DNA from: Oscillospiraceae bacterium
GTDB taxonomy: Bacteria > Bacillota > Clostridia > Oscillospirales > Oscillospiraceae
DNA length: 16,261 nucleotides
Direction: 5' to 3'
Assembly (NCBI GenBank): GCA_009776905.1
Contig: WRMX01000005.1
Coordinates: forward strand, 25,153 to 41,413
Shown here: positions 1-7,136 of the stretch, piece by piece
Numbering within the stretch: position 1 is the first letter of the stretch
Layout of the letters: every line of letters begins with the position of its first letter
Made by a program: the position numbers and the translations under genes
Notes under the pieces: generated by a model
Told to the model about the DNA's origin: nothing
Seen by the model: only the letters and a program-made list of their open reading frames with translations
Database searches by the model: none

Positions 1-336
1 AACTCCACTCGCGGGACCGACCGCATCACGGAATATGACAATGTCGAAAGCAAGATATTTTCATATTGCGTCGCCAACGACATGCCCACGCTCGTCGATT
101 TCGGCAACAATATGGCAGGGCCGTCGTTCGAGTTTGAGAACGGCGGCATCCATGAGGCAATCGCCGATTACGAGGACGCGGTGTTTTTTGAGATTTTGGC
201 CGAGGAGATGGCGCGGCGCGATATGGACTTTGAGCCAATCGGACCGGAAAACCTCAATGAACTGACGCACCGTATCGATGAATACATCGAGGAATTTGAG
301 GAAAACGGCATCGACAACATATCGCTCAACAAATGA
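1..336 (+). CDS. 3' end of an unrecognised protein gene (5' truncated by window edge)
   Basis: The frame is open from base 1 to a TGA at 334-336, giving at least 111 residues; the true start lies left of the window. I do not recognise the family. The visible part is acidic, with the C-terminal half rich in Glu/Asp (for example EYIEEFEENGIDN), and has no signal peptide, SLH motif or clear catalytic motif. It contains LVDFGNN and EDAVFFEILAEEMARR segments that look like a soluble alpha/beta protein. An internal ATG at 82 gives a shorter frame, but coding character continues upstream of it (DRITEYDNVESKIFSY), so it is probably not the real start. It ends 4 bases before an SLH gene scrap that is unrelated to it. 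Confidence 0.6.
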   Translation, partial: NSTRGTDRITEYDNVESKIFSYCVANDMPTLVDFGNNMAGPSFEFENGGIHEAIADYEDAVFFEILAEEMARRDMDFEPIGPENLNELTHRIDEYIEEFEENGIDNISLNK

Positions 337-340
337 GCCG

Positions 341-412
341 GAATACGACGGAATCCGAGAAGGCAATCGGGTACGCGAACGCGACGCGCCAGCAGGCTTT
401 GATCATCGCTGC
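341..412 (+). pseudogene. 72-bp scrap of the 3' end of an SLH-protein gene
   Basis: This block aligns without gaps to 3697-3768, the last part of the intact SLH gene at 3056-3793. It would encode TTESEKAIGYANATRQQ followed by ALIIAA, the final SLH repeat. There are five base differences, and in the SLH frame all are third-position and synonymous (GAA/GAG, GCG/GCA, TAT/TAC, GCC/GCG, ACT/ACG). The scrap has no start, lacks the last residues (RMVDKLA) and stops exactly where homology to the 3' end of ATPase copy B begins. It is a leftover of a formerly functional paralogue, not an expressed gene. Confidence 0.78.
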
Positions 413-1998
413 TATATCATCACGTCGAATATGCGCTTGCCGCCGTAGTCGACCCATTTGGCGTAAGGCTGCTTGATGACGTTTTTTCGGAAATCGAACG
501 TCAGCAGGTAGCCTTCTGCGTTGCCCTTGCTGCCGAGGTATCCCGCGAGCTGCTCATAGGCCTTTTCATGTCCCGCCTCGCCCTTCCACAGCTTCAGTTC
601 TATGATGAACTGGTCACTGCCGAAATCCACGACAATGTCCATCCGCCGAAGGTCCGTGAACTGGCTCTCTATGTGGTAGAACCCCTGCCCGTTGATCAGC
701 GGCCTAAGGTATGTAAGGAACAGCAGGCGTCCCTCCCGCTCGATGAAATCCGAGTCGCGTTCGCTGTACATTTCGGCGTAGTGCTCCGCGAACTTGCGCA
801 TGCACAGCTCCATGTCGAACCGTCCGCTGTCCATGACGTCGCGCTGGAGTATGTTTATTGTCGTTTTTCTTGAAGTGGCGTTCTTTGAAACAAAGTAATT
901 ATACATCCGCAGTTCAAAAATTCTGTTTGCTACTTTTACCTTGTTGCGCTCATCTCCCTTTATGTATCCATACATCGTTCCAAGTGTCATTATTGGATTG
1001 TCGGCGTTGATCACATATTCATTCCCTACGAAAAGCAAATCATACAGGAAATCATATAGATCCCTATTATTTTCCATGTTTTTTATCATATCGTCAAACA
1101 AGGTGTTGTTTTCGTTGAGAATATTCTGAACCGCTTCCTGAACGCCGCGAGGCGTCCAATCTTTGTCCAGCTCCTCATCAATGCATTGGCAGAGCCTCGA
1201 CACCATAAAAGGATAACCGCTTGTGTAAGCATAAATCTCGTCAGCAATGAGTGGGATGTTCATGCCGATACTGTGATCTGTTTCATATTCTTCGAGCATC
1301 GACGCAACTTCCTGCGAGCTGAACGACATGTCCACTTTAAAATTTGCCGCAATGTTCCACGGCGAGTTGTATAGCTTGTTCTCCGTCTCCGAAGGTGTAT
1401 ATATGCCTTCGTTTATCATTTTCAGCTTGATGTTTTTTATGTCATACACCCCGGCAAGAATGACGCTATGGAAGGTGTAGTCCTTGTTCTGCTCACGTCT
1501 TAGGTATTTGTCCCGAAGGAGTCCGAGGAAATGCAGGTATGTCCTGTTGTTGCTTGTCTTGTCGACTTCGTCTATCATCAATATGAGGTTTTCCCCTGAA
1601 CCCGTAGCACCGGGCTTGCACATGTCCGTAATATGGGAGCCAAGTCCTATAAAATCCTCAATTTTTTCGTCAAACCAGCGTTCTCGATACTCTTCGGGCG
1701 CATCCGTGAATGACAGCGCCGTTTGAATGAGCCTCATAAATACTCGGCAAAACGCGGCCGCTGACTCGAAGCTCTCGTCGCCAAGCCCTTCAAAGCTGAT
1801 TGATGCTACGATGTATTCGTTTTTAAGCATTTTTGCAAGCATCAACAGAGTCGTGGTCTTGCCATATTGCCTTGCGCGGTTTATCGTGAAATAGTCGCCA
1901 TAGTCGACCATTTTCTTTATCTGCGCCAGTTTGTCGCCTATATCGACCATGTAGTGCTTTTCGGGGACGCAAACTCCCGTCACGTTGAATCTACGCAC
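412..1998 (-). CDS. AAA-ATPase-like protein with C-terminal PD-(D/E)XK nuclease domain, copy A
   Basis: A 528-residue cytoplasmic protein. The N-terminal half is an AAA-ATPase-like domain (Pfam AAA-ATPase_like type). It has a degenerate P-loop RARQYGKTT around residues 41-49 (K47), typical of this family, and Walker B LILMIDEVD at 138-146. The C-terminal 130 residues match the PD-(D/E)XK (PDDEXK_9-like) domain: E444, D454 in RRMDIVVDF, E467-x-K469 in IIELKLW, and Q483 in YEQLAGYLGSKG. The family is widespread in Clostridia and Bacteroidetes and has no settled function; a defence or mobile-DNA role is inference. Translation starts at GTG 1998-1996, with AAAGGAG nine bases upstream. The stop TAG (414-412) takes its last base from the SLH scrap, and the terminator hairpin seen after copy B is absent here. 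Copy B (4012-5598) is the same length; residues 1-218 and 396-528 are nearly identical while 219-395 differ strongly. Confidence 0.88.
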   Translation of the reverse strand: MRRFNVTGVCVPEKHYMVDIGDKLAQIKKMVDYGDYFTINRARQYGKTTTLLMLAKMLKNEYIVASISFEGLGDESFESAAAFCRVFMRLIQTALSFTDAPEEYRERWFDEKIEDFIGLGSHITDMCKPGATGSGENLILMIDEVDKTSNNRTYLHFLGLLRDKYLRREQNKDYTFHSVILAGVYDIKNIKLKMINEGIYTPSETENKLYNSPWNIAANFKVDMSFSSQEVASMLEEYETDHSIGMNIPLIADEIYAYTSGYPFMVSRLCQCIDEELDKDWTPRGVQEAVQNILNENNTLFDDMIKNMENNRDLYDFLYDLLFVGNEYVINADNPIMTLGTMYGYIKGDERNKVKVANRIFELRMYNYFVSKNATSRKTTINILQRDVMDSGRFDMELCMRKFAEHYAEMYSERDSDFIEREGRLLFLTYLRPLINGQGFYHIESQFTDLRRMDIVVDFGSDQFIIELKLWKGEAGHEKAYEQLAGYLGSKGNAEGYLLTFDFRKNVIKQPYAKWVDYGGKRIFDVMI

Positions 1999-2062
1999 AA
2001 TCCGCAGCTCCTTTCACCCCATTCTCGGTTGGCCTTGTTCACGTTTCTTAACGCATGGTCAA

Positions 2063-2091
2063 ATCATAACCATAAGAGAGCGTTTTGTCAA
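2063..2091 (-). promoter_or_regulatory. Sigma-A-type promoter of ATPase copy A
   Basis: Read on the minus strand: TTGACA (2091-2086), a 17-base spacer, TATGAT (2068-2063). Transcription would start near 2056, giving a leader of about 57 nt ahead of the GTG start. The same boxes and spacing recur exactly 3600 bp away in front of copy B. Confidence 0.75.
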
Positions 2092-2120
2092 CAACATCGA
2101 AATATTGCTATCGAAAGATT

Positions 2121-2180
2121 ATTGAATATCAACATTTTGCGTGATATTTTGTTGATTTTTAAAATATCATGTGATATTCT
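2121..2180 (+). promoter_or_regulatory. Promoter/operator module, copy 1 (upstream dyad plus extended -10 promoter)
   Basis: Plus-strand boxes TTGATT (2152-2157), 17-base spacer, TATTCT (2175-2180), with TGA directly before the -10 (extended -10). A dyad ATTGAATATCAAC (2121-2133) lies 18 bases upstream of the -35. A second copy with the same layout is at 7289-7348. The immediate target here is an SLH remnant, then the lipoprotein gene at 2349. The promoter is back-to-back with that of ATPase copy A. The dyad is a candidate regulator site; its function is inferred only from conservation. Confidence 0.6.
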
Positions 2181-2196
2181 TTATCACGTTAATGGG

Positions 2197-2325
2197 GCGG
2201 GGCCGGCGACCGCCACGCAGGGCACTTTCCGCCCGGACAACAACATCAGTCGCGCCGAGGCATCGGCGATTTTGACGCGCATCATTCTTCCCGAGACGAG
2301 GACGGGCGGAATCACGTTCGGTTGA
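2197..2325 (+). pseudogene. Remnant of the C-terminal SLH repeat of a lost surface protein
   Basis: An open frame ending at TGA 2323-2325 encodes GTFRPDNNISRAEASAIL followed by TRIILPETRTGGITFG. It corresponds to the last SLH repeat of the protein at 7580-9307 (GTFNPTSNINRAEAAAIISR, then VILPDIRESGKTF). There is no start codon or SD, and the fragment begins two or three bases after the end of the promoter-module homology. It belongs to a different SLH subtype from the scrap at 341-412, so the two are not halves of one gene. Confidence 0.75.
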
Positions 2326-2348
2326 TTGTGCGATAATTGAGGTGGATT

Positions 2349-2984
2349 ATGAAAAAGATTGTTTTTTGCGTGTTTGCGCTAATTATGTGTATTGCTGCAA
2401 TGGCTTGCAGCAAAGGCATTAGCTCGTCGACGAAGGCGGGAGATACGGTGAAATTCGCTGATAAGAGCTGGATTGTTTTAACCGTCGACAGCGGAAAGGC
2501 ATTGCTATTGAGCGAAAAAATCCTCGAGGAGAGAGCATACAACGAAGAAAATGCCGTTGTTACATGGGAAGATTGCACTCTTCGCGACTATTTGAACAAC
2601 ACATTCTACAACGCCTTCAGTTCAGATGACAAAAGCCGGATCGTCGAGTCGTCACTTGCCAACAATGATAATGAAATGTATGGCACAAGCGGGGGAAACG
2701 ACACTGTTGATAAGGTGTTTTTGCTAAGTCTTGACGAGGTCGATGATTACATGGGGAGCAACGCTCCGAAGAATTTACAAAAAGCTATAGCTGCAAAGAG
2801 CGTTATTAAGAACGGAGCTTCTTCGTGGTGGTTGCGGTCACCCGGCCCCGGCGTCTATGGTGAGGACCCGCTTGATAATAATACTGCCTCATATGTCGAT
2901 GGCGAGGGGCGCATTAACGTCCTCGCGTACTATGTGCATAATGGGAACGTCGGAGTCCGCCCTGCGATATGGGTTACTTTATGA
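2349..2984 (+). CDS. DUF6273-like secreted lipoprotein
   Basis: A 211-residue protein starting at ATG 2349 with GAGGTGG just upstream; a possible TTG at 2337 lies ahead of that SD and is rejected. Residues 1-20 form a short lipoprotein signal (MKK, hydrophobic core, AAMAC with Cys20 as probable lipidation site; the lipobox is not perfect). The rest resembles DUF6273: GDTVKF then W.VL near 31-43, KALLLSEKILEERAY at 50-64, VTWEDCTLRDYLNNTFYNAF at 71-90, a YGTSGGNDTVDKVFLLS block at 111-127, WWLRSPG at 160-166 and GVRPAIWV at 202-209. The domain is common in clostridial surface proteins; its function is unknown. It lies 23 bases after an SLH remnant and 71 bases ahead of an SLH gene in the same direction, so transcription from the module at 2121-2180 through both genes is plausible. 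Confidence 0.85.
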   Translation: MKKIVFCVFALIMCIAAMACSKGISSSTKAGDTVKFADKSWIVLTVDSGKALLLSEKILEERAYNEENAVVTWEDCTLRDYLNNTFYNAFSSDDKSRIVESSLANNDNEMYGTSGGNDTVDKVFLLSLDEVDDYMGSNAPKNLQKAIAAKSVIKNGASSWWLRSPGPGVYGEDPLDNNTASYVDGEGRINVLAYYVHNGNVGVRPAIWVTL

Positions 2985-3055
2985 AATCGGGTGTTTGATA
3001 TGCGGCTTTCCAAGATTCAATCGATAGTGATAATTAAAATGAGGAGGTTGAAATC

Positions 3056-3793
3056 ATGAAAAAATGTTGTGTTTCGTTGTTCGTCGCGCTTGTTTTGTGC
3101 TTGTCGCTTGCATCCACCGCGCTTGGTTTAGGCAGCTTTTGGGACAGTTTTCCGACAACAGATGTGTCAATTGGCGGGGAGATTACAGATATCGAAGGTA
3201 CGCTTGTCTCAGATTGGGCTGTGGACGAGGTTCAGATGGCATATGAGCTTGGGCTGGTTCCGGATTGTTTGTTAGGGGTGGACCTTAGGCTCCAAATCAC
3301 GCGCGCGGAGTTTGCCGCAGTATGCGTGAAAGTATTTGAGAATCTTTCCGGAACAAAGGCGGTGCCCGTGGCGGCCAATCCGTTTACGGACTGCAGCGAC
3401 CCCGAGGTGTTGAAGGCGTACAATATCGAAGTTGTAAATGGCATGACGGCTACGACGTTCGCGCCCGACAATCCTCTCACTCGCGAGCAGGCGGCGACAA
3501 TGCTGACGCGCGTTTTCAAGCGCACCACGTTCCCCGGGTGGTCGATCGGCACGGACAGCCAGTTCCCATTGTCGTATAATAAGCCTGCGCCGTTTGCGGA
3601 CGACGATAAAATCTCGGCTTATGCAAAGGACAGCGTTTATTTCATGTATGCGAATGATATTATAAACGGCATGGGAGATAATAAATTCGCCCCGCAGAAT
3701 ACGACGGAATCCGAAAAGGCGATCGGGTATGCCAACGCGACTCGCCAGCAGGCTTTGATCATCGCTGCCCGAATGGTGGATAAACTGGCATAG
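3056..3793 (+). CDS. Stand-alone triple SLH-domain surface protein
   Basis: 245 residues, ATG start with GAGGAGG eight bases upstream. A signal peptide covers about residues 1-24. Three S-layer homology repeats follow: about 51-99 (ending QITRAEFAAVCVKVFENL), 108-156 (NPFTD to LTREQAATMLTRVFK) and 179-243 (PFADD to TRQQALIIAARMV). The third carries a short insertion (TESEKAIGYANA) before its TRQQ motif. SLH triplets bind pyruvylated secondary cell-wall polymers and anchor proteins to the wall. This protein is almost all anchor with no effector domain, so it may be a structural or partner protein, or the residue of a longer one. Its SLH set closely resembles the N-terminal anchor of the MACPF protein (shared NPFTD, PEVLKA and EVVNG/EIVNG stretches). 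Its 3' end is the closest relative here of the scrap at 341-412. Confidence 0.92.
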   Translation: MKKCCVSLFVALVLCLSLASTALGLGSFWDSFPTTDVSIGGEITDIEGTLVSDWAVDEVQMAYELGLVPDCLLGVDLRLQITRAEFAAVCVKVFENLSGTKAVPVAANPFTDCSDPEVLKAYNIEVVNGMTATTFAPDNPLTREQAATMLTRVFKRTTFPGWSIGTDSQFPLSYNKPAPFADDDKISAYAKDSVYFMYANDIINGMGDNKFAPQNTTESEKAIGYANATRQQALIIAARMVDKLA

Positions 3794-3864
3794 GCAGCCG
3801 AATGATTCCGGCACGGAGAATGAAACCCCCATGCCAGATTAATTGTAGCAAAGAACGAACAATG

Positions 3865-3892
3865 GGAGCTTGGGACATATGTCCCAAGCTCC
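3865..3892. repeat. 28-bp perfect palindrome
   Basis: GGAGCTTGGGACAT is followed directly by its exact reverse complement, between the convergent SLH and ATPase-B genes. As RNA it would form a very stable hairpin. There is no U-run on the plus strand; on the minus strand the following bases are only mildly T-rich. It may act as a bidirectional transcription barrier or be a small palindromic repeat element. Confidence 0.7.
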
Positions 3893-3929
3893 TAAATTAA
3901 GATGTCAGGCAGTTCCGGCTTATAGCCGT

Positions 3930-3976
3930 TATATCATGTCTTGCGGTTCCGGCGTAGCCGGGAGCAAGACGATATA
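3930..3976. repeat. 47-nt stem-loop with three stacked stems
   Basis: Stems: TATATC (3930-3935) with GATATA (3971-3976), GTCTTGC (3938-3944) with GCAAGAC (3964-3970), and CCGGC (3949-3953) with GCCGG (3957-3961). It lies in the 217-bp gap between convergent genes, next to two other palindromes. No gene is visible in the gap. Confidence 0.5.
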
Positions 3977-3979
3977 CAT

Positions 3980-4015
3980 AAAATCAAAATATAATGATTG
4001 CGGAGCAATCATTAT
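3980..4015 (-). terminator. Intrinsic terminator of ATPase copy B
   Basis: On the minus strand, ATAATGATTGC / GCAATCATTAT (stem 4015-3991, three-base loop at 4004-4002) forms an 11-bp stem that includes the TAA stop codon. It is followed by ATTTTGATTTTA. The stem is AT-rich at its base but the T-rich tail fits a rho-independent terminator. ATPase copy A lacks it. Confidence 0.6.
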
Positions 4016-5598
4016 ATCATCACGTCGAATATGCGCTTGCCGCCGTAGTCGACCCATTTGGCGTAAGGCTGCTTGATGACGTTTTTTCGGAAATCGAACG
4101 TCAACAGGTAGCCTTCTGCGTTGCCTTTGCTGCCGAGGTACCCCGCGAGCTGCTCATAGGCCTTTTCATGTCCCGCCTCGCCCTTCCAGAGTTTCAGCTC
4201 GATGATGAACTGGTCGCTGCCGAAATCCACGACTATGTCCATCCGCCGCAAGTCCGTGAACTGGCTCTCGATGTGGTAGAACCCCTGCCCGTTGATCAGC
4301 GGCCTTAGGTATGTAAGGAACAGCAGGCGCCCTTCCCGTTCGAGGAATTCTGCGTCGCGTTCGCTGTACATTTCGGCGTAATGCTCCGCGAACTTGCGCA
4401 TGCACAGCTCCATGTCGAAACGGCCGCCGTCCACAACGTCGCGCTGGAGAACCCCGGTCAGCCGTCTTTTCTGAATTGAATCCTTTGATATGAAGTAGTC
4501 ATACATAAGCATCTCAAATACTCTGTTAGAAACCACAGCTTTGTTGCTATCGCCTTTTTTCAAAAACCCATATGTGCTGCCAAGGTCTATGATGGGATTG
4601 TATATGTTGAACCCATTCCCATCGCCTGTGACCAGCAGCCCATACATGAAATTATACAAGTCTTTGTTGTTCTCCAGATTCTTGTATATATCGTCAAACA
4701 GCGTATTCTTCTCGTCAAGAATGATTTTGACCGATTCTTGCACGCCATGAGGTGTCCAGTCTTTGTCTAGTTTTTCATCAATACGTTGGCATAGCCTCGA
4801 CACCATAAAAGGATAACCGCTTGTGTAAGCATAAATCTCGTCTGCAATGAGCGGGACATTCATGCCGGTGTTATGGTCTGTCTCGTATTCTACGAGCATG
4901 GTGGCTATCTCCGCTGGGCTGAATGACATGTTAACCTCGAAGTCAGCCGCGATATTCCACGGCGAGTTGTATAGCTTGTTCTCCGTCTCCGAAGGTGTAT
5001 ATATACCTTCGTTTATCATTTTCAGCTTGATGTTTTTTATGTCATACACCCCGGCAAGAATGACGCTATGAAAGGTGTAGTCCTTGTTCTGCTCGCGTCT
5101 TAGGTATTTGTCCCGAAGGAGTCCGAGGAAATGCAGGTATGTCCTGTTGTTGCTTGTCTTGTCGACTTCGTCTATCATCAATATGAGGTTTTTCCCCGAA
5201 CCCGTAGCACCGGGCTTGCACATGTCCGTAATATGGAAGCCAAGTCCTATAAAATCCTCAACTTTTTCGTCAAACCAGCATTCTCGATACTCTTCGGGCG
5301 CATCCGTGAATGACAGCGCAGTTTGAATGAGCCTCATAAACACTCGGCAAAACGCGGCCGCTGACTCAAAGCTCTCGTCGCCAAGCCCTTCAAAGCTAAT
5401 TGATGCTACGATGTATTCGTTTTTAAGCATTTTTGCAAGCATCAACAGCGTCGTGGTCTTGCCATATTGCCTTGCGCGGTTTATCGTGAAATAGTCGCCG
5501 TAGTCGACCATTTTCTTTATCTGCGCAAGCTTGCCGCTTATGTCGACCATGTAGTGCTTTTCGGGCACGCATACGCCCGTCACGTTGAATCTACGCAC
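4012..5598 (-). CDS. AAA-ATPase-like protein with C-terminal PD-(D/E)XK nuclease domain, copy B
   Basis: 528 residues with the same architecture as copy A: P-loop GKT at 46-48, Walker B LILMIDEVD, and a C-terminal D454 / E467-x-K469 / Q483 nuclease motif. All of these residues are kept, so both copies look intact. It starts at GTG 5598-5596 with AAAGGAG nine bases upstream and ends in TAA inside a terminator hairpin. Against copy A I count six amino-acid differences in residues 1-218, three in 396-528, and about 65 across 219-395, with no net length change. Inside the diverged part, 4794-4851 is again almost identical in DNA to 1194-1251, a mosaic pattern typical of gene conversion. The promoter region is duplicated too. 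Function is not established for the family. The variable centre could be a specificity region (inference). Confidence 0.88.
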   Translation of the reverse strand: MRRFNVTGVCVPEKHYMVDISGKLAQIKKMVDYGDYFTINRARQYGKTTTLLMLAKMLKNEYIVASISFEGLGDESFESAAAFCRVFMRLIQTALSFTDAPEEYRECWFDEKVEDFIGLGFHITDMCKPGATGSGKNLILMIDEVDKTSNNRTYLHFLGLLRDKYLRREQNKDYTFHSVILAGVYDIKNIKLKMINEGIYTPSETENKLYNSPWNIAADFEVNMSFSPAEIATMLVEYETDHNTGMNVPLIADEIYAYTSGYPFMVSRLCQRIDEKLDKDWTPHGVQESVKIILDEKNTLFDDIYKNLENNKDLYNFMYGLLVTGDGNGFNIYNPIIDLGSTYGFLKKGDSNKAVVSNRVFEMLMYDYFISKDSIQKRRLTGVLQRDVVDGGRFDMELCMRKFAEHYAEMYSERDAEFLEREGRLLFLTYLRPLINGQGFYHIESQFTDLRRMDIVVDFGSDQFIIELKLWKGEAGHEKAYEQLAGYLGSKGNAEGYLLTFDFRKNVIKQPYAKWVDYGGKRIFDVMI

Positions 5599-5662
5599 AA
5601 TCCGCAGCTCCTTTCACCCCGTTCTCGGTTGGCCTTGTTTTTGTTTCTACATACATGGTCAA

Positions 5663-5691
5663 ATCATAACCAACATAGAGCGTTTTGTCAA
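5663..5691 (-). promoter_or_regulatory. Sigma-A-type promoter of ATPase copy B
   Basis: Minus-strand TTGACA (5691-5686), 17-base spacer, TATGAT (5668-5663), at exactly +3600 from the copy A promoter. The spacer differs at a few bases while both boxes are kept. It is back-to-back with the plus-strand promoter at 5731-5759. Confidence 0.75.
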
Positions 5692-5730
5692 CAACATCGA
5701 AAGATTGCAACGAAAGATGGCAACGAAATG

Positions 5731-5759
5731 TTGAAATCTTTAAACTTATGCAGTAGAAT
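5731..5759 (+). promoter_or_regulatory. Promoter of the first beta-helix/stalk gene
   Basis: TTGAAA (5731-5736), 17-base spacer, TAGAAT (5754-5759). The start site would lie near 5766, about 45 nt ahead of the ATG at 5811. Only 39 bases separate it from the divergent ATPase-B promoter. Confidence 0.6.
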
Positions 5760-5810
5760 GACCGCATAGGAAAAAACTCTTGTTAGGCATATGGAAAGGA
5801 TGTGAATATA

Positions 5811-7118
5811 ATGAAAACGAGATCAGCAAAAGCAGTGGCGATGCCGCTGGCCATCGCTCTTGCATTCAGCCTGTTCGTTGCAATGCCAATGTCGGCAAAC
5901 GCGGAGGACGCAAACGCGCTGAAGGCCACGATCGAGAGCTTTTCGCATGGCGGCACCGGCAGCCTGGCTACCACGGTGTCGGGCAGCACCGTCACAGTGA
6001 CCGGTTCAGTCACAGGAGCAAAGAATACATTAAGCCTCCACATCGATGCCGGAGCGACGGTATTATGGAAGGCGGCATATTCAGGGGACATCGCCGCCGG
6101 CGGCTACATGGTTGAGTTGACAGGCCGCGGGACGTTCGATGTCGCTGCGGGCGGCGCCATCATCAACGGCAGCGGCAATGGCGGCGGAGTTCGTACTTTC
6201 GGCATGACCGCCATCATTGTCAGCGGTGGAACTGTGAGCGCTTCGGACGGAAACGCGATTTATTCCACAGACGAAAATGCCTCTATTACAGTAAGCGGAG
6301 GCATCGTGAGCGTTGAAATCGGCAATGCGATCCATGCAACCGGCTCAAACGCGGCCGTCACGGTGAGTGGCGGCTTTTTGTTTTCGCAGGGCAACGAACT
6401 GTTTGGGGAGCTCGGCGTCATATGCATGCAAGGCGGCCTATCTCCAACGATTAGCAACACGGGTATTGTTTGCGCTTGGGACAGGCCGTACGGATTCCTC
6501 CCGGAATATGACGCGGGCACGGCAATTGAGCTTTTCGCCAACCCTGCGGGCAAGGTTGAATGGGGCAGGAAGGGCGAAGAGAGCGGCATTTCATATTCCA
6601 ACGGCTCGAATACCGGTTTTTTTCACGTCAACAACGTCTTAGTCCACGCCTCCGCCGCGCCGCCCACGCCTCCCGCGCCGCCGCCGAAGCCTGTGACGGC
6701 GACCCCCACGGCTTCGACAGTCTATGTCAATGGAGTTGCCGTGGCTTTCGATGCATATAACATCGGCGGCGCGAACTACTTCAAGCTGCGCGACCTTGCC
6801 TACGCGCTCAACGGCACGGAGAAGCAGTTCGAGGTCGGATACGACAATGCGTCAAAGACCGTCACGCTCACAAGCAATAAGGCATATATCCCCGGAAGCG
6901 CCGATATGCAGCCCGGCGATGGCAAGGTTAAGGCTGTCTCGCCAACGCCTTCGCTCATTTTGCTCGACGGCGTGGAGCTGAACTTGGTAGTGTACAACAT
7001 CGGGGGCGCCAATTTCTTTATGCTTCGCGATTTGATGAAGGTGATCGATGTCTTTGTCGGTTATGACAATGCGTCAAAGGCCATCACGCTGGAGACCGAC
7101 AAAGGCTACGATTGGTAG
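5811..7118 (+). CDS. Secreted beta-helix-like protein with two C-terminal stalk (copper amine oxidase N-like) domains
   Basis: 435 residues from ATG 5811. GAAAGGA lies ten bases upstream, and the paralogue at 11877 begins with the same MKT(R/K)S; the GTG at 5802 is too close to the SD. Residues 1-31 are a signal peptide ending SANA. The N-terminal part (about 38-130) pairs with the paralogue (SFSHGGTGSL, VTVTGSVTGAKN, VLWKAAYSG). It is followed by three short glycine-turn repeats (IIVSGG 135-140, ITVSGG 159-164, VTVSGG 183-188) like rungs of a right-handed beta-helix. A proline-rich hinge (284-293) leads to two stalk domains at about 302-360 and 380-433, each with an IGGAN(Y/F)F.LRDL core. 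Stalk domains are common in Firmicutes surface proteins and do not imply amine oxidase activity. No SLH or LPXTG anchor is visible; attachment may be through the stalk domains (inference). Confidence 0.88.
   Translation: MKTRSAKAVAMPLAIALAFSLFVAMPMSANAEDANALKATIESFSHGGTGSLATTVSGSTVTVTGSVTGAKNTLSLHIDAGATVLWKAAYSGDIAAGGYMVELTGRGTFDVAAGGAIINGSGNGGGVRTFGMTAIIVSGGTVSASDGNAIYSTDENASITVSGGIVSVEIGNAIHATGSNAAVTVSGGFLFSQGNELFGELGVICMQGGLSPTISNTGIVCAWDRPYGFLPEYDAGTAIELFANPAGKVEWGRKGEESGISYSNGSNTGFFHVNNVLVHASAAPPTPPAPPPKPVTATPTASTVYVNGVAVAFDAYNIGGANYFKLRDLAYALNGTEKQFEVGYDNASKTVTLTSNKAYIPGSADMQPGDGKVKAVSPTPSLILLDGVELNLVVYNIGGANFFMLRDLMKVIDVFVGYDNASKAITLETDKGYDW
6693..7118 (+). repeat. Stalk-domain module, direct repeat copy 1
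   Basis: Aligns without gaps to 13101-13526 (offset 6408). The encoded 141-residue tails share 121 identical residues, with long identical DNA runs (for example around 6770-6840 and 13178-13248). The two copies flank the SLH-MACPF unit in direct orientation. Confidence 0.8.
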
Positions 7119-7136
7119 TATCTCATTTGCTTCTGT

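Noticed and set aside
1867..2325. Plus-strand open frame of 152 codons ending in SLH sequence
   Set aside because: Its first part is antisense to the ATPase gene and its middle runs through the promoter module. Only the last 40 or so codons are real SLH homology, treated as a remnant.
412..5598. Insertion sequence carrying the ATPase genes
   Set aside because: No transposase, terminal inverted repeats or target-site duplication could be seen at the copy boundaries (about 413 and 2103; 4013 and 5703). A duplication or recombination is supported, a named mobile element is not.
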